A stretch of DNA of 64,000 nucleotides, taken from contig NC_133649.1 in assembly GCF_009905375.1 (NCBI RefSeq), forward strand, positions 229,070,102 to 229,134,101, read 5' to 3'. The position numbers and the translations under genes were made by a program. Below are positions 47,915 to 59,760 of this stretch, piece by piece; the first letter of the stretch is position 1; every line of letters starts with the position of its first letter. The stretch is from Apium graveolens. Lineage: Eukaryota; Streptophyta; Magnoliopsida; Apiales; Apiaceae. Below the pieces are notes generated by a model that had not been told where the DNA came from, searched no databases, and was given only the letters and a program-made list of their open reading frames with translations.

Positions 47915-49488
47915 TGAAAGTGTTTGTCCTAAATCCAATCATGTATGATGAGTTAGGAAGAACTTTCTTGTATTCCTATTTGATTTCATTGAAATTAATA
48001 AAAGACTTGTTTAGGTTTTATTATGGGCTTTATCTATTTAAATGTTTTAAATAAGATGCTCCATAGTTTAGAGTAAAGCTTCTAGAATTATAATAAGATT
48101 ATAATAGTGAGATCTAGAAGATGATAACTCTAGACTTAAACAGTTCCTGATCATAGGATAACTAATCGGTTGTTAGTGGATCCGCAAAGATTGGTACATA
48201 CCATGCTTGCTCCCTTCAGGAGGATGTCTGTTCTCATAGGCATTTGGTGACACTATAGCTAGTATGTAGGTGCTTATTAGGGAATAAGTTCACTAAACAT
48301 GACTCGATAAGTTGAAAAACCAATAGAGATTACTCACGTATCAATAGTTATTCACTGAGTGATAGTTGTACAAGTGTCCTTAGACTTGAGATCGTTAAAG
48401 TTATCTTGTATAAAATGAACTGTGCTTTGGTATAGTCCTTAGTCTCAAGGACATCCATTAGGTCTATTCTGGGCATAGGAATTTGTGTATAGAGATAGTT
48501 AACATCAATAGAGGATCTACCCCTTCCAGTTTAGGAAGAGAATAACCTATGTTATTCTTAGTATGCGAGTTCTGGAATCTCTGGCCAGAGTGTATGAAAT
48601 TAGAAAGGAGTTTCTAATTTGCATTAATATGAACTTTGCATTATGAATAAGAAATCATATGATTAAATTTGATAGGCCTGACACGAGATCCATGCCTTGT
48701 ATTTAATCGGGATATTGTAAGGGTAGAAGGAATTCATTGTATGGTAACTAGTCACTGACAGGTTCTTGGTATTCTAAGCAGTGAATTCATATTATCCGGA
48801 TAGTCGTGACATGTTGAGAAGCATCACTCACGATGTAGAATAAATATAATTAATCAGTTAATTATATTTAGTGAATTTTAGTATTCATGTAAATAATTAA
48901 TAAAAATTTATTATTATTTATTTCTACTACCGGCATAATATTGAACCTACAGGGTCACACCATAAAAGAATATTTTCTTTGATGAAATAATGAGAGAGAG
49001 AATTATTTTCTAAATAGTTTAAAAAAAGAAATAATGATTAAAATAGTTTTAATTATTATTAAAGCATTTTATAAAGATAAAATGTGGGGCTAATATATAT
49101 ATAATGATGTATTATAAAACCCTAGGAGAGCCCTATAAATAGAATGAGATGGCCCATTCTAAACACACATTTGGTTTTGTGAAAACCCTAAAAAGATCTA
49201 GCCTCCATCTTCTTCCTCTCTCTCTCTCTCTCTCCCAAAAACTCCATTTTTATAAAAGCTTGGTTTTTATAAAAAGCTTCATCGAAGAGGATTATTCTTG
49301 GTGGATACCGGTAGAGTGCTTCACACACTGAGGAGCAACTGCTAGCAACCATATTATAAAGCTTCGATTTTAAGGTATGGTTATGATTCCTCCGTTTTTC
49401 TGTTTTATACGTTTTTCTAAATGTGCGATACATGGTTTTTATGGAATAATTATTATATCACGCTTCCGCTCATCCGTAAATTCCTTCA
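47915..49488 (+). repeat. Element E 5' LTR
   Basis: 1574 bp, pairs with 55429-57005. Contains a TATA box at 49134 and a CT microsatellite at about 49209-49235 that is shorter in the 3' LTR. Confidence 0.96.
49134..49142 (+). promoter_or_regulatory. LTR promoter TATA box of E (5' LTR)
   Basis: TATAAATAG, conserved at 56655-56663 in the 3' LTR. Start of transcription is expected about 30 bp downstream, just before the CT-rich leader. Confidence 0.7.
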
Positions 49489-49489
49489 T

Positions 49490-49501
49490 TGGCATCAGAG
49501 C
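49490..49501 (+). other. Primer-binding site of E
   Basis: TGGCATCAGAGC, one base different from the initiator Met site of the other elements, two bases after the LTR end. Confidence 0.85.
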
Positions 49502-51484
49502 TAGGTTCTACATATAGAGATTCATATAAAAAATTTCAGATTTTTTATGCATGTATGGATTTGTTATGATTTTTGCAAGTTTATTTAGATTTAATTATGA
49601 ATTAATTTGAAATAATTTTTGCATTAGATCTTGACTATTGATCTAGGTTCTACAAGTATTGTAGATCATCTAGGTATTTTTTTCATAATTTTGTGATGTG
49701 TAGATTATTTGTTATGAATTTTTAAAAATTGTTTTAATTAAAATTCATGAAATCATTATTCATGTGAATAAATATGATTAAAATTTGCACAAGTACCCCT
49801 GGCTGATCTGATAATTTTCTGTTACTGCCTGATTTAAGAAATTATATTATTTTGATTTTTTATTAATTTATTAATTAAATGTTAATTAATTTATTAATAG
49901 TAAAATTAAAATAATAACATTTTAATAAAAGTTATTAAGTGAGGGAGTAAAGGAAAAGGGGGGGGGGGGTTACCTTTTTTTGCTGTAATGGCAGTTACCA
50001 GGAGCTGACAAATCGTAGGAGAAGAAACAAAAAAAAAATCTGGAAAGGTCGGTTGTGCCAGGCGCGTGTAGCGCGCGGGGGGGGGGGGGGTGTCGCGCAT
50101 TCCGTGAATGCGTTACACACTGTTGCGTATTTACGGAATGCGTTACACACATTAATGGCTTAAAAGTGTTGTAATGTATTACCGGAATGCGTTACAGCAC
50201 TTGTAACGCGATCCTGTAATGCGTTACAGCCCGTCTGTCCACATTAAATTTGATTTTTTGGGAGTTTCATAACTCCGTTTTGGGCGTGCAATATATTGTT
50301 TGATTCGTTTTTCCGAGACGGATCTAATGGAGTGGTCAAATATTTTTTATATAAAAGTTTTGAACTATTTATATTCCTGAAAGTGTTTTAAAGCATGTTT
50401 TAATTGTTTTAATTGCTTTTAAATGCTATAATAAATCCATACATCATTATATCTATGTGTGACATGATATTACTTACATGCTTACTTGTTTATTTATTTT
50501 TATATATGAGATATATGCCTATGTTTACCATGCGATGATAGATTTAGGTGAACTTAAATCAAAATAAGGCGTGCTCTAGAAAATCTAGAATATGAATCGT
50601 TTCTTGCCTTAACAATAATATTATGAATACAATCATGAGATTCTTGTGTTTATGAAACACGTAATTAAATATGAATTTTCAATATTGAGAGAAAGGATGA
50701 TTCTGTCGAAAGCAGATTTCGATTTGTAAGAAAGGGGTATTAAGTGACGCCTCTTGACAATGCTCCCCCCGATCTGGGAATCATCTGATTATCAATTATT
50801 GATTTGAAATATTTAATTTACAAGGAAGAATCTCTTTATAATATGATTATGATTGTAACATAATATAATCCCTCTAAAATTAAATAATATCAAGTAGTAA
50901 TTGGCCAATGACACAACGAGCTTGTGTCGGTCATAGCCTTCCAACATGGTAGAAAGTAGTTCTTATTTTTAAATCATTGTCGTTTCGTGCTATAGCCGAG
51001 GGCTTTGATTTCGAAATAAGAAATACTTGTCTATTACATAGAGATGTGTACATTGAATTAGAATCTAAAGGTCGTTACATGCTGCATCCGTGGGCCGTTG
51101 GAGACTGATTCAATTGTACGAAATGTTGGGTTAAACTTGAGTTAGAATTTTGAGTCTGTCGTGCTACAACCGTGACTCAATTATTCAAGAGGCTAAAGTT
51201 TTATTAGGTAATAACATAAGATGTAATTGACAAAAGTTGTCTTCCTATTGAACATCACATGACGTTTCATGCTACAGCCGAGGTTGTTTGATGGAATGTG
51301 GGATCCCTATTCCCACTAGCATTATGAATGCTTAATTTTTTACTTAATGGGGTTGTATAAATTAGATAAACTAGTGGGAGCCACTTATGAATAAAGACCC
51401 GATTCATATAGTGTTTTGAAATGAAATTGAATATTTGCTAAGTGTTGTTATGTGTTCATCATTTACAGATTTACTCTATATGTT
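49502..51484 (+). other. Long untranslated leader of E
   Basis: Nearly 2 kb without a supported ORF. It holds two G runs (12 at 49958-49969, 14 at 50077-50090), a CpG-rich patch with four copies of AATGCGTTACA (50107-50230), and a motif like CGTGCTATAGCCGAGG repeated at 50986, 51078, 51160 and 51267. Such a leader could carry packaging signals, but that is inference. Confidence 0.6.
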
Positions 51485-52266
51485 ATGTCTTCTGCACTAT
51501 CACTCCGGAGTATACTAGATGCTCACAAGTTCATTGGTCCTAATTTTGCTGACTGGCTTCAAAACTTGAGAATTGTTCTCAGGGTTGAGAAGCTGGAATA
51601 TGTGCTTGACTCACCTAAGCCTACTGAACCTGCTAACGATGCACATAATGATGAACATGTTATGTATCGTAAGTGGATAGATGATGTAAATGTTGCTCAA
51701 TGTATCATGCTAGCTTCCATGAATATTGAGCTACAGAAGTAGCATGAGCATATGGATGTTCACACTATCCTTATGCATCTACAAGAGTTGTATGATGTGG
51801 CAGGGAGGACAGCTCGATATGAGATATCGAAGGAGCTATTCGGTTGTAGGATGTCTGAGAGATCATCTGTGAATGACCATGTACTTAAGATGATCAATTT
51901 GATTAAACGTCTTGGACAACTTGGTTTTGCCATGGATGGGGAGCTGAGCCAAGACTTGGTCTTGCAATCACTTCCAGGTTCGTTTTCGCAGTTTGTTGTG
52001 AACTTTCAAATGAATAAGTTGGATGTCAGCCTGGCTGAACTCCACAACATGTTGAAGACTGCGAAATCGAATTTTCCCTCTAAGAAGAGCTCTGTTCTTC
52101 TAATTGGTGAAGGTTCCATCCTAAGAAAAGGAAGAAGAACCCTTCCAAGAAGAAGAAAGTAGGTGAGAAAAAGCCGGTTCCACCAAAAGCTAAAGACCCC
52201 AAGAGTAAAGCTGTTTGCTTCCATTGTAACAAGGTGGGGCACTGGAAAAGGAACTGCAAGGTTTAA
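51485..52266 (+). pseudogene. Gag of E
   Basis: Preferred start is ATG 51485 (MSSALSLRSILDAHKFIGP), a common beginning of Copia gag. The capsid-like core includes NFADWLQNLRIVL, ISKELFGCRMSE and SFSQFVVNFQMNKL. TAG at 51740-51742 interrupts it. A frameshift near 52110-52140 separates the core from the zinc knuckle CFHCNKVGHWKRNC (52216-52257, C-x2-C-x4-H-x4-C), which is in another frame and followed by TAA at 52264-52266. Confidence 0.82.
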
Positions 52267-52781
52267 CTTATAGAATTGAAGAAGAAGAAGAAGAAGGGTA
52301 GTGAGATTACCGCTTCTGTTTCAGGTATGTTCATGATTGAAGTGAATATGTCATTAAATCAAATTTCTACTTGGGTATTAGATACCGCTTGTGGTTCTCA
52401 CATTTACAATTCGTTGCAGGGACTAAGGAGAAGTAGGACTCTTGAGGAAGAGGAGGTGATTCTATGGATGGGAAATGGAGCAAGTGTTGCTGCTGAAGCT
52501 GTAGGATCATTTCATTTACATATGCCTACGGGCAAGACTATTGTTTTAAATAATTGTTATTTTGTTCCCTCGATTGTGAGGAATATTATTTCTATTCCCA
52601 TGTTAGACTTAGCTGGATTTTCGTTTGTTATTCAGAATAATAAATGTTCAATTCTTAGAGATAACGTTCTTTATGGAAGTGGTATTTTAAATAATGGTCT
52701 GTATGTATGTGACGTAGAGCATAATTTACTACAAATTGAACATACTAATAAAAGAAAAAGGGATGATGAAAATCTCACCTT
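52267..52781 (+). pseudogene. Copia protease region of E
   Basis: Reads ISTWVLDTACGSHIYNSL, the aspartic protease active-site region. It has DTACG where most Copia proteases have D-S/T-G, so activity is doubtful. ILWMGNGASVAAEAVGSF and CYFVPSIVRNIISIPML follow, as is usual before the integrase. A frameshift near 52780 links it to the integrase frame. Confidence 0.8.
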
Positions 52782-53700
52782 TTGTGGCAATGCAGACTTG
52801 GTCATATTAGTGAAAATAGACTGCGGATATTGCATAAGGAAGGGTTACTTGACCCCTTTGATTTTGAATCATATCCTACATGTGAGTCTTGTCTATTGGG
52901 CAAAATGACCAAATCTCCATTTAGTGGACATGGAGAGAGGGCTGCAGATTTGCTAGGATTGGTACACACAGATGTATGTGGACCAATGTCTACGCAAGCC
53001 ATGGGTGGATTTTCATACTTCATTACTTTCATAGATGATCGATCTAGATTCGGATATGTGTATTTGATGAAACACAAGTCTGACACCTTTGAGAAGTTCA
53101 AAGAATATAAGCATGAAGTGGAGAAACAAACCAAACATAGTATTATAACTCTTCGATCAGATCGAGGTGGTGAATACTTGAATGGAGAGTTTCTAGATTA
53201 TCTCAAAGAAAATGGTATAGTCTCCCAGTGGACTCCTCCATATACTCCACAGTTGAATGGGGTATCTGAAAGGAGAAATCGAACTTTGTTAGACATGGTT
53301 CGGTCCATGATGAGCTATGCGAATCTTCCAGTATTCCTGTCGGGTTATGCATTGGAAACCTCAGCATATTTACTGAATAAGGTGCCTTCCAAATCTGTTC
53401 CTCAAACTCCATATGAGATATGGAAAGAAAGGAAACCGAGTCTTAAACACGTTAAGATTTGAGGATGTCCAGCTTATGTCAAGAAAGTTGACCCAGATAA
53501 GCTGGAATCTCGATCCATAAAATGTGGTTTTGTGGGATATCCTAAAGAGACTTTAGGGTATTACTTTTACACCGATCATAGGGTGTTTGTCTCCAAACAT
53601 GCTACCTTCTTGGAAAAGCAGTTTATCCTTGAAGGAAACAGTGGGAGCAAAATTGAACTTGATGTAGTTCAAGAAGCATAAACTACTGCGGTTCAAGTGG
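52782..53700 (+). pseudogene. Copia integrase of E
   Basis: Inserts the DNA copy into the genome. The zinc-binding HHCC region reads LGHISENRLRILH ... CESCLLGK. The catalytic triad is visible as HTDVCGP, FIDDRSRFGYV and NGVSERRNRTLLDM. The frame is broken by TGA just after HVKI (about 53461), then continues GCPAYVKKVDP and FVGYPKETLGYYFY. Two more stops lie in the linker before a frameshift near 53755 into the RT frame. Confidence 0.88.
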
Positions 53701-53758
53701 AAACACCTGTTTAGACTGAACAACCTTCTGTGGAACAGCCCATTCGTAGTCAGGGAGA

Positions 53759-54751
53759 GTGTCTCGCCAACCTGAGAGGTATTATGGCCTTGTCATTGAG
53801 AATGACAATGAGTTTTCAATCATTGATGATGACGACCCTATGACCTATAATGAGGCTATGAGTAGTGTTGACTCAGAGACATGGCAAAGTGCCATGAAAT
53901 CTGAAATGGAATCTATGTATACCAACCAAGTATGGACTTTGGTTGAAGCACCTGAGGGTGTGAAGCCTATTCAGTGCAAATGGGTATATAAAAGAAAGAT
54001 TGGAGCAGATGGCCAGGTGGAGACCTATAAGGCCAGGCTCGTGGCAAAAGGATTCATACAAAGGCAAGGGATTGACTTTGATGAAACTTTTTCGCCTGTA
54101 GCCCTGTTAAAATCAATTCGGATTTTACTTGCGATTGTTGCTTACTACGACTATGAGATCTGGCAAATGGACATGAAAACGGCCTTCCTCAATGAGGAAC
54201 TTGAAGAGGAAGTGTATATGACACAGCCAGAGGGTTTTATTTCCAAGGGAAATGAACACCTAGTGTGTAAGCTGCTACGAACCATATATGGTTTAAAGCA
54301 AGCTTCTCGTAGATGGAACATCTATTTTGATGAGACAATCAAAGAGTTTGGTTTTATCAAAAACATAGATGAACCATGGGTCTACAAGAAGGTTAGTGGG
54401 AGCGTGGTAACATTTCTTGTATTGTATGTGGATGACATACTTCTTATAAGAAATGATATATTGATGCTGCAATCAGTCAAAGTGTGGCTATCGAAGAACT
54501 TCACTATGAAGGACTTGGGAGAAGCATCCTACATTCTCGGTATGAAGATCTATAGAGATAGATCTAGAAGAATGATAGGTCTTACCCAGGGTACATACAT
54601 CCAGAAAGTGCTTAAAAGGTTTAGCATAGAAAACTCCAAAAGAGGTCTCATACCGATGAGCCATGGAGTGTCCCTTTCTGAAAAGATGTCTCCTAAGACA
54701 CCTGAGGAAAGAGAGCGTATGAGTAAGATTCCTTATGCTTCAGCAATATGA
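53759..54751 (+). pseudogene. Copia reverse transcriptase of E
   Basis: 331 codons open, starting within the linker. Motifs in order: KWVYKRKIGADGQVETYKAR, LVAKGF, DFDETFSPVALLKSIR, QMDMKTAFLNEEL, TIYGLKQASRRWN, and the catalytic YVDD at 54425-54436. Then LGMKIYRDRS near the C-end. The stop TGA at 54749-54751 separates it from RNase H in the same frame. The RT core itself looks complete, so it is the best-preserved domain of E. Confidence 0.9.
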
Positions 54752-54757
54752 TCTATC

Positions 54758-55414
54758 ATGTACGCGATGTTATGTACTAGGCCTGATGTTGCTTATTCAA
54801 TTAGTTTGATGAGCAGATATCAGTCCAATCCAGGTGAAGACCACTGGAAAGCGGTGATAAACATCCTTAAGTACTTGCGAAGGACTAAGGATATTTTTCT
54901 TTTTTTTGGTGGTGGATCTGAGTTGAAAATAGAGGGTTATACTGACTCTAGTTTTCAATCAGAAAGTGATGATAGAAAATCCATGTCAGGGTACGTGTTT
55001 ACTCTGAATGGTGGTGCGATTAGTTGGAAGAGTTCCAAACAGTCTACAACGGCTGACTCCACAGCAGAAGCAGAATATATAGCTGTAAGTGAGGCTGCAA
55101 AAGAAGCCGTTTGGATGAGGAAATTTGTTTTTGAGTTGGGAGTTGTTCCTAGCATTGAGGAGCCTATTGTGTTGTATTGTGATAACAACGCAGCAATAGC
55201 ACAAGCCAAGGAACCTAGGTCTCATAAAAATTCCAAACATGTTTTGCGATGCTTTCATTTGATTAGGGAAATCATTGAAAGAGGAGATGTCAAGATTGAG
55301 AGAGTTGACACACATAACAACATAGCAGACCCACTCATAAAGTCATTGTCTCAGATTCACTTTGATCGTCATAAAGAGAAGATGGGTATTAGATACCAGG
55401 GTGATTGGCTTTAG
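54758..55414 (+). pseudogene. Copia RNase H of E
   Basis: MYAMLCTRPDVAYSISLMSR opens the domain. YTDSSFQSESDDRKS, STAEAEYIAVSEAAKE and YCDNNAAIAQ carry acidic catalytic positions. The later motif reads KHVLRCFHLIRE, where relatives usually have an HI(D/E) pattern. It ends with a stop just before the polypurine tract. Same frame as the RT, one stop apart. Confidence 0.88.
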
Positions 55415-55417
55415 TTC

Positions 55418-55428
55418 AAGTGGGAGAT
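55418..55428 (+). other. Polypurine tract of E
   Basis: AAGTGGGAGAT directly before the 3' LTR; this is the standard Copia form. Confidence 0.85.
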
Positions 55429-57005
55429 TGAAAGTGTTTGTCCTAAATTCAATCATGTATGATGAGTTAGGAAGAACCTTCTTGTATTCCTATTTGATTT
55501 CATTGAAATTAATAAAAGACTTGTTTAGGTTTCATTATGGGCTTTATCTATTTAAAGTGTTTTAAATAAGATGCTCCATAGTTTAGTGTAAAGCTTCTAG
55601 AATTATAATGAGATTATAATAGTGAGATCTAGAAGATGATAACTTTAGACTTAAACAGTTTCTGATCATAGGATAACTAATCGGATGTTAGTGGATCCGC
55701 AAAGATTGGTACATACTATGCTAGCTCCCTTCAGGAGGATGTCTGTTCTCATAGGCATTTGTGTGGTGACACTATAGCTAGTATGTAGGTGCTTATTAGG
55801 GAATAAGTTCACTGAACATGACTTGATAAGTTGAACAACTAATGGAGATTACTCACGTGTCAATAATTATTCACTGAGTGATAGTTGTACAAGTGTCCTT
55901 AGACTTGAGATCGTTAAAGTTATCTTGTATATAATGAACTGTGTTTTGGTTTAGTCCTTAGTCTCAAGGACATCCATTAGGTCTATTCTGGGCATAGGGA
56001 TTTGTGTATAGAGATAGTTAACGTCAATAGAGGATCTACCCCTTCCAGTTTAGGAAGAGAATATCCTATGTTATTTTTAGTATGCGAGTTCTGGAATCTC
56101 TGGCCAGAGTGTATGAAATTAGAAAGGAGTTTCTAATTTGCATTAATATGAACTTTGCATTATGAATAAGAAATCATATGATTAAATTTGATAGGCCTGA
56201 CACGAGATCCATGCCTTGTATTTAATCGGGATATTGTAAGGGTAGAAGGAATTCATTGTACGGTAATTAGTCACTGACAGGTTCTTGGTATTCTAAGCAG
56301 TGAATTCATATTATCCGGATAGTCGCGATATGTTGAGAAGCATCACTCACGATGTAGAATAAATATAATTAATCAGTTAGTTATATTTAGTGAATTTTAG
56401 TATTCAAGTAAATAATTAATAAAAGTTTATTATTATTTATTTCTACTACCGGCATAATATTGAACCTACAGGGTCACACCATAAAAGAATATTTTCTTTG
56501 ATGAAATAATGAGAGAGAGAGAATTATTTTCTAAATAGTTTAGAAAAAGAAATAATGATTAAAATAGTTTTAATTATTATTAAAGCATTTTATAAAGATA
56601 AAATATGGGGCTAATATATATATAATGATGTATTATAAAACCCTAGGAGAGCCCTATAAATAGAATGAGATGGCCCATTCTAAACAAACACTTGGTTTTG
56701 TGAAAACCCTAAAAAGAGCTAGCCTCCATCTTCTTCCTCTCTCTCTCTCCCCCAAAAACTCCATTTTTATAAAAGCTTGGTTTTTATAAAAAGCTTCATC
56801 GAAGAGGATTATTCTTGGTGGATACCGGTAGAGTGCTTCACACACTGAGGAGCAACTGCTAGCAACCATATTATAAAGCTTCAATTTTAAGGTATGGTTA
56901 CGATTCCTCCGTTTTTTTATTTTATACATTTTTCTATATGTGCGATACATGGTTTTTATGGAATAATTGTTATATCATGCTTCTGCTCATCCGTAAATTC
57001 CTTCA
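55429..57005 (+). repeat. Element E 3' LTR
   Basis: 1577 bp, TGAAAG...CCTTCA, pairs with 47915-49488. A 4-bp indel (near 55761) and a shorter CT run are among the differences. Confidence 0.96.
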
Positions 57006-57010
57006 GAAGC
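57006..57010. repeat. Target-site duplication of E, right copy
   Basis: GAAGC, identical to 47910-47914. Confidence 0.95.
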
Positions 57011-57922
57011 TCGGGCCTGGCTCAAAGAGATAGAAAAGTCCTTCGAGATACTAGGTGTTGAGGAACGACATAAGACCATTTTCGCTTCTTACATGCTGAA
57101 AGGAGAAGCTAGCTACTGGTGGGAGTCCAAACAAAACCTAGAAACTGATGCTGTGATTCCATGGGATGGATTTACCCGACTGTTCTTAGACAAGTATTTC
57201 CCTAGGTTTATGGAAACCCAGATGGAGATTAGGTTCCTGGAGTTGAAACAGGATAAGAGGACTGTGGCAGAATATGAGGCCAAATTTACTGAGTTGTCAA
57301 GATTTATGCCTGAGTTTGTGAATACCGAAGAAAAAAAAGCGCGAAGGTTTCAGCTTGGTCTGAAACAGTGGATACAGAACCGAGTAGCAGTGTTAGAGCT
57401 GACAGACTATGCCACCTTAGTGCAAAAAGCCTCGATTGTTAAAGCTGGCAGTTAGCAGAGTGTGAAGGAAAAAGAAAATAGGAAAAGGAAGATAGGAAGC
57501 CAAGGAATAGGAACCGGGAACAGGAGCCTTCCGAGCAGGTTTTTAAGGGGAGCGGTTTCCCAACCTGCACGAGGCCCCGGATTCAGAAAGGCCCCGAGGG
57601 AGAGTGTTGGCCAGGGCGGCGGACAATCTAGGGCCACATTTCATAGCCAACCCTGTGCCCCAATACCAGAGTGTCAAACCTGTAAGAAGAGACACCTTGG
57701 AGTGTGTACCTAGACAAGAGCCCCTCTGAGATGTTACCGGTGTGACCAAATTGGACACCTTGCCAACAACTGCACCCGGCCCAATGTAACGTGTTTCCAA
57801 TGTGGAAAGGTAGGACACATGAGCAAAGCTGCATCCAACCGACCCCCAGCTGTTAGGATCTTCAACATGACTGTTGAAAATGCTATCCGAAACACTGACG
57901 TGATAACAGGTACCCTTTGTTA
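57011..57922 (+). pseudogene. Gag of D, second part
   Basis: Continues the gag core (RAWLKEIEKSFEILG, KGEASYWWES, FTRLFLDKYFPRFME, EYEAKFTELSRFMPE). Stops occur at 57453-57455 and 57711-57713. The nucleocapsid part has a Gly/Arg/Pro-rich linker and the knuckle CYRCDQIGHLANNC (57732-57773). A second motif, CFQCGKVGHMSKAA, has lost its final Cys. A frameshift at the end leads into the protease frame. Confidence 0.86.
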
Positions 57923-58237
57923 AATTCCGAACATGCAAATGTCCTATTTGATTCTGGAGCAACCAGGTCTTTTATATCTCAAGATTTTGCTAAAAAGTTA
58001 AAACTTAACGCCATACCCTTACGTGAGCTATTACAAGTGGAAATAGCAAACAAACAAATAATTCATGTGAATCAAGTACACCCTATGTGCAAGTTGAAAT
58101 TAGAAGGGAAGGTCTTCGAGGTTGACCTAATCCCATTTGTGTTAGGAGAATTTGATGTAATATTAGGAATGGATTGGTTATCCAGTAATGGAGCGCAAAT
58201 AGATTTTGAACAAAAGAGGGTAAAGATAAGAGTGTAA
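57917..58237 (+). pseudogene. Gypsy protease of D
   Basis: Aspartic protease with active site VLFDSGATRSFIS and the second conserved stretch FDVILGMDWLSSNGAQID. About 100 residues, a usual length. It ends at a stop at 58237. The upstream frame differs from gag by one base. Confidence 0.88.
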
Positions 58238-59300
58238 AATGGAAAAGAAGTAGTGTTTAAAGGTCAACGACAGAACAGAAATTTCTGACCATGCTACAGG
58301 CAAAAAGATTATTAAGGAAAGGTAACGAGGCCTATTTGGCTTATGTGATAGATACCAAGAAGGAAGTCCCTAATATACTGGACATACCCATAGTAAACGA
58401 ATTCGAGGATGTATTTCCAGAGAACTTACCAGGATTGCCACCTGACCGAGAAATAGAGTTCGCTATAGAGTTAGCACCAGGAACGACACCAGTATCCAAG
58501 GCCCCATATACGCTAGCCCCAGTTGAGATGAAGGAACTAGCTTCTCAACTACAAGAGTTATTAGATAATGGAATGATAAGACCCAGTGTGTCACCATGGG
58601 GAGCGCCAGTGCTGTTTGTAAAGAAAAAAGGACGGCAGTATAAGATTATGCGTAGACTATCGAGAGCTGAATAAGCTGACTATTAAGTATAGGTACCCTC
58701 TCCCCAGAATTAATGACCTATTCGACCAACTAAAGGGAGCTGTACATTTTTCCAAAATAGATTTAAGAATAGGATATCACCAGTTGAAAATCAAACCGGA
58801 AGATATACCAAAGACTGCTTTTCGTACTAGGTATGGACACTATGAGTTCTTAGTTATGTCGTTTGAGTTAACCAATGCACCCACAGCCTTTATGGATTTG
58901 ATGAACAAAGTGTTCAAAAAGCACAGGATATATGTGTGATAGTTTTTATAGACGATATTCTGATCTACTCAAAGACAGAGCAAGAACACGCATAACATTT
59001 GAGGATAGTCTTGAAAATCTTGAGGAATGAGAAATTGTATGCCAAGTTCTCGAAATGCGAGTTTTGGTTAAGAGAAGTTCAGTTTTTAGGACATGTGGTG
59101 AGTAGCAAAGGAGTTTTAGTTGACCCTGCCAAGATAGAGGCGGTATCCAATTGGGAAAGACCAACTACCCCAATGGAGGTTAGGAGTTTTGTGGGTTTAG
59201 CAGGATATTACCGAAGGTTCGTGCAAGATTTTGCTAAGATAGCCGGACCACTGACTAGACTTACCCGGAAGACAGAAAAGTTTGTATGGACATAGAAATA
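58238..59300 (+). pseudogene. Gypsy reverse transcriptase of D
   Basis: The first segment (58291-58674) has FEDVFPENLPGLPPDREIEF and [21 protein letters not shown] frameshift near 58640 leads to [25 protein letters not shown] and [17 protein letters not shown] at 58937-58939 and another shift precede the catalytic motif FIDD (58945-58956). The connection region ([36 protein letters not shown]) ends at a stop near 59293. At least three lesions make it inactive. Confidence 0.88.
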
Positions 59301-59760
59301 TGAGGAAAGTTTTCAAGAACTGAAAAGGAGGCTGGTGTCAGCACCAGTGCTTGCTCTTCCCGATGGAAAGGGAGAGTTTGTGATATACAACGACGCATTG
59401 CTTAAAGGATTAGAATGTGTACTAATGCAGCACGACAAAGTTATAGCGTATGCCTCTCGACAATTGAAGGAATATGAGAGCAGATACCCTACGCATGATC
59501 TAGAATTAGCAGCCATAGTGTTTGCCCTGAAAATTTGGAGACACTACCTATACAATGAGAAATGCGAGATCTACACTGACCATAAAAGCCTCAAATATAT
59601 TTTCACTCAGAAGGAACTGCACATGAGACAAAGGAGATGGTTAGAGTTGATAAAAGACTACGAATGTGAAATTTTGTATCACCCGGGTAAAGCCAATATG
59701 GTGGCTGACGCCCTTAGTAGGAAGGAAAGACTCGAGATGATAATGACATCAGAGGAGTTG
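59301..59760 (+). pseudogene. Gypsy RNase H of D
   Basis: [18 protein letters not shown] (first acidic position), [40 protein letters not shown] and [20 protein letters not shown]. Open from the preceding stop into integrase. The usual Asp-Ala pair after IY reads Asn-Asp-Ala, which keeps the Asp. B and C keep fragments of exactly this segment. Confidence 0.88.

Larger units (their letters stand above)
47915..57005 (+). mobile_element. Element E: complete Ty1/Copia element, coding region broken
   Basis: A 9091 bp element with LTRs of 1574 and 1577 bp (TGAAAG...CCTTCA), primer site, polypurine tract and GAAGC target duplications, inserted in the gag gene of D. Gag, protease, integrase, RT and RNase H follow in Copia order. 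I find at least four in-frame stops and three frame changes. The LTRs differ at about 26 places in the first ~690 aligned bases (near 4 %), fewer further on. RT wording is like the Tork/Tnt1 branch of Copia, but that placement is uncertain. Confidence 0.95.

Noticed and set aside
50107..50230. Repeated AATGCGTTACA units as a CRISPR array
   Set aside because: This is a plant nuclear retrotransposon leader; spacing is irregular, repeats are short and there is no cas gene.
52802..53134. Minus-strand 110-codon ORF in E
   Set aside because: It is a shadow of the integrase, whose HHCC and catalytic motifs are read on the plus strand.
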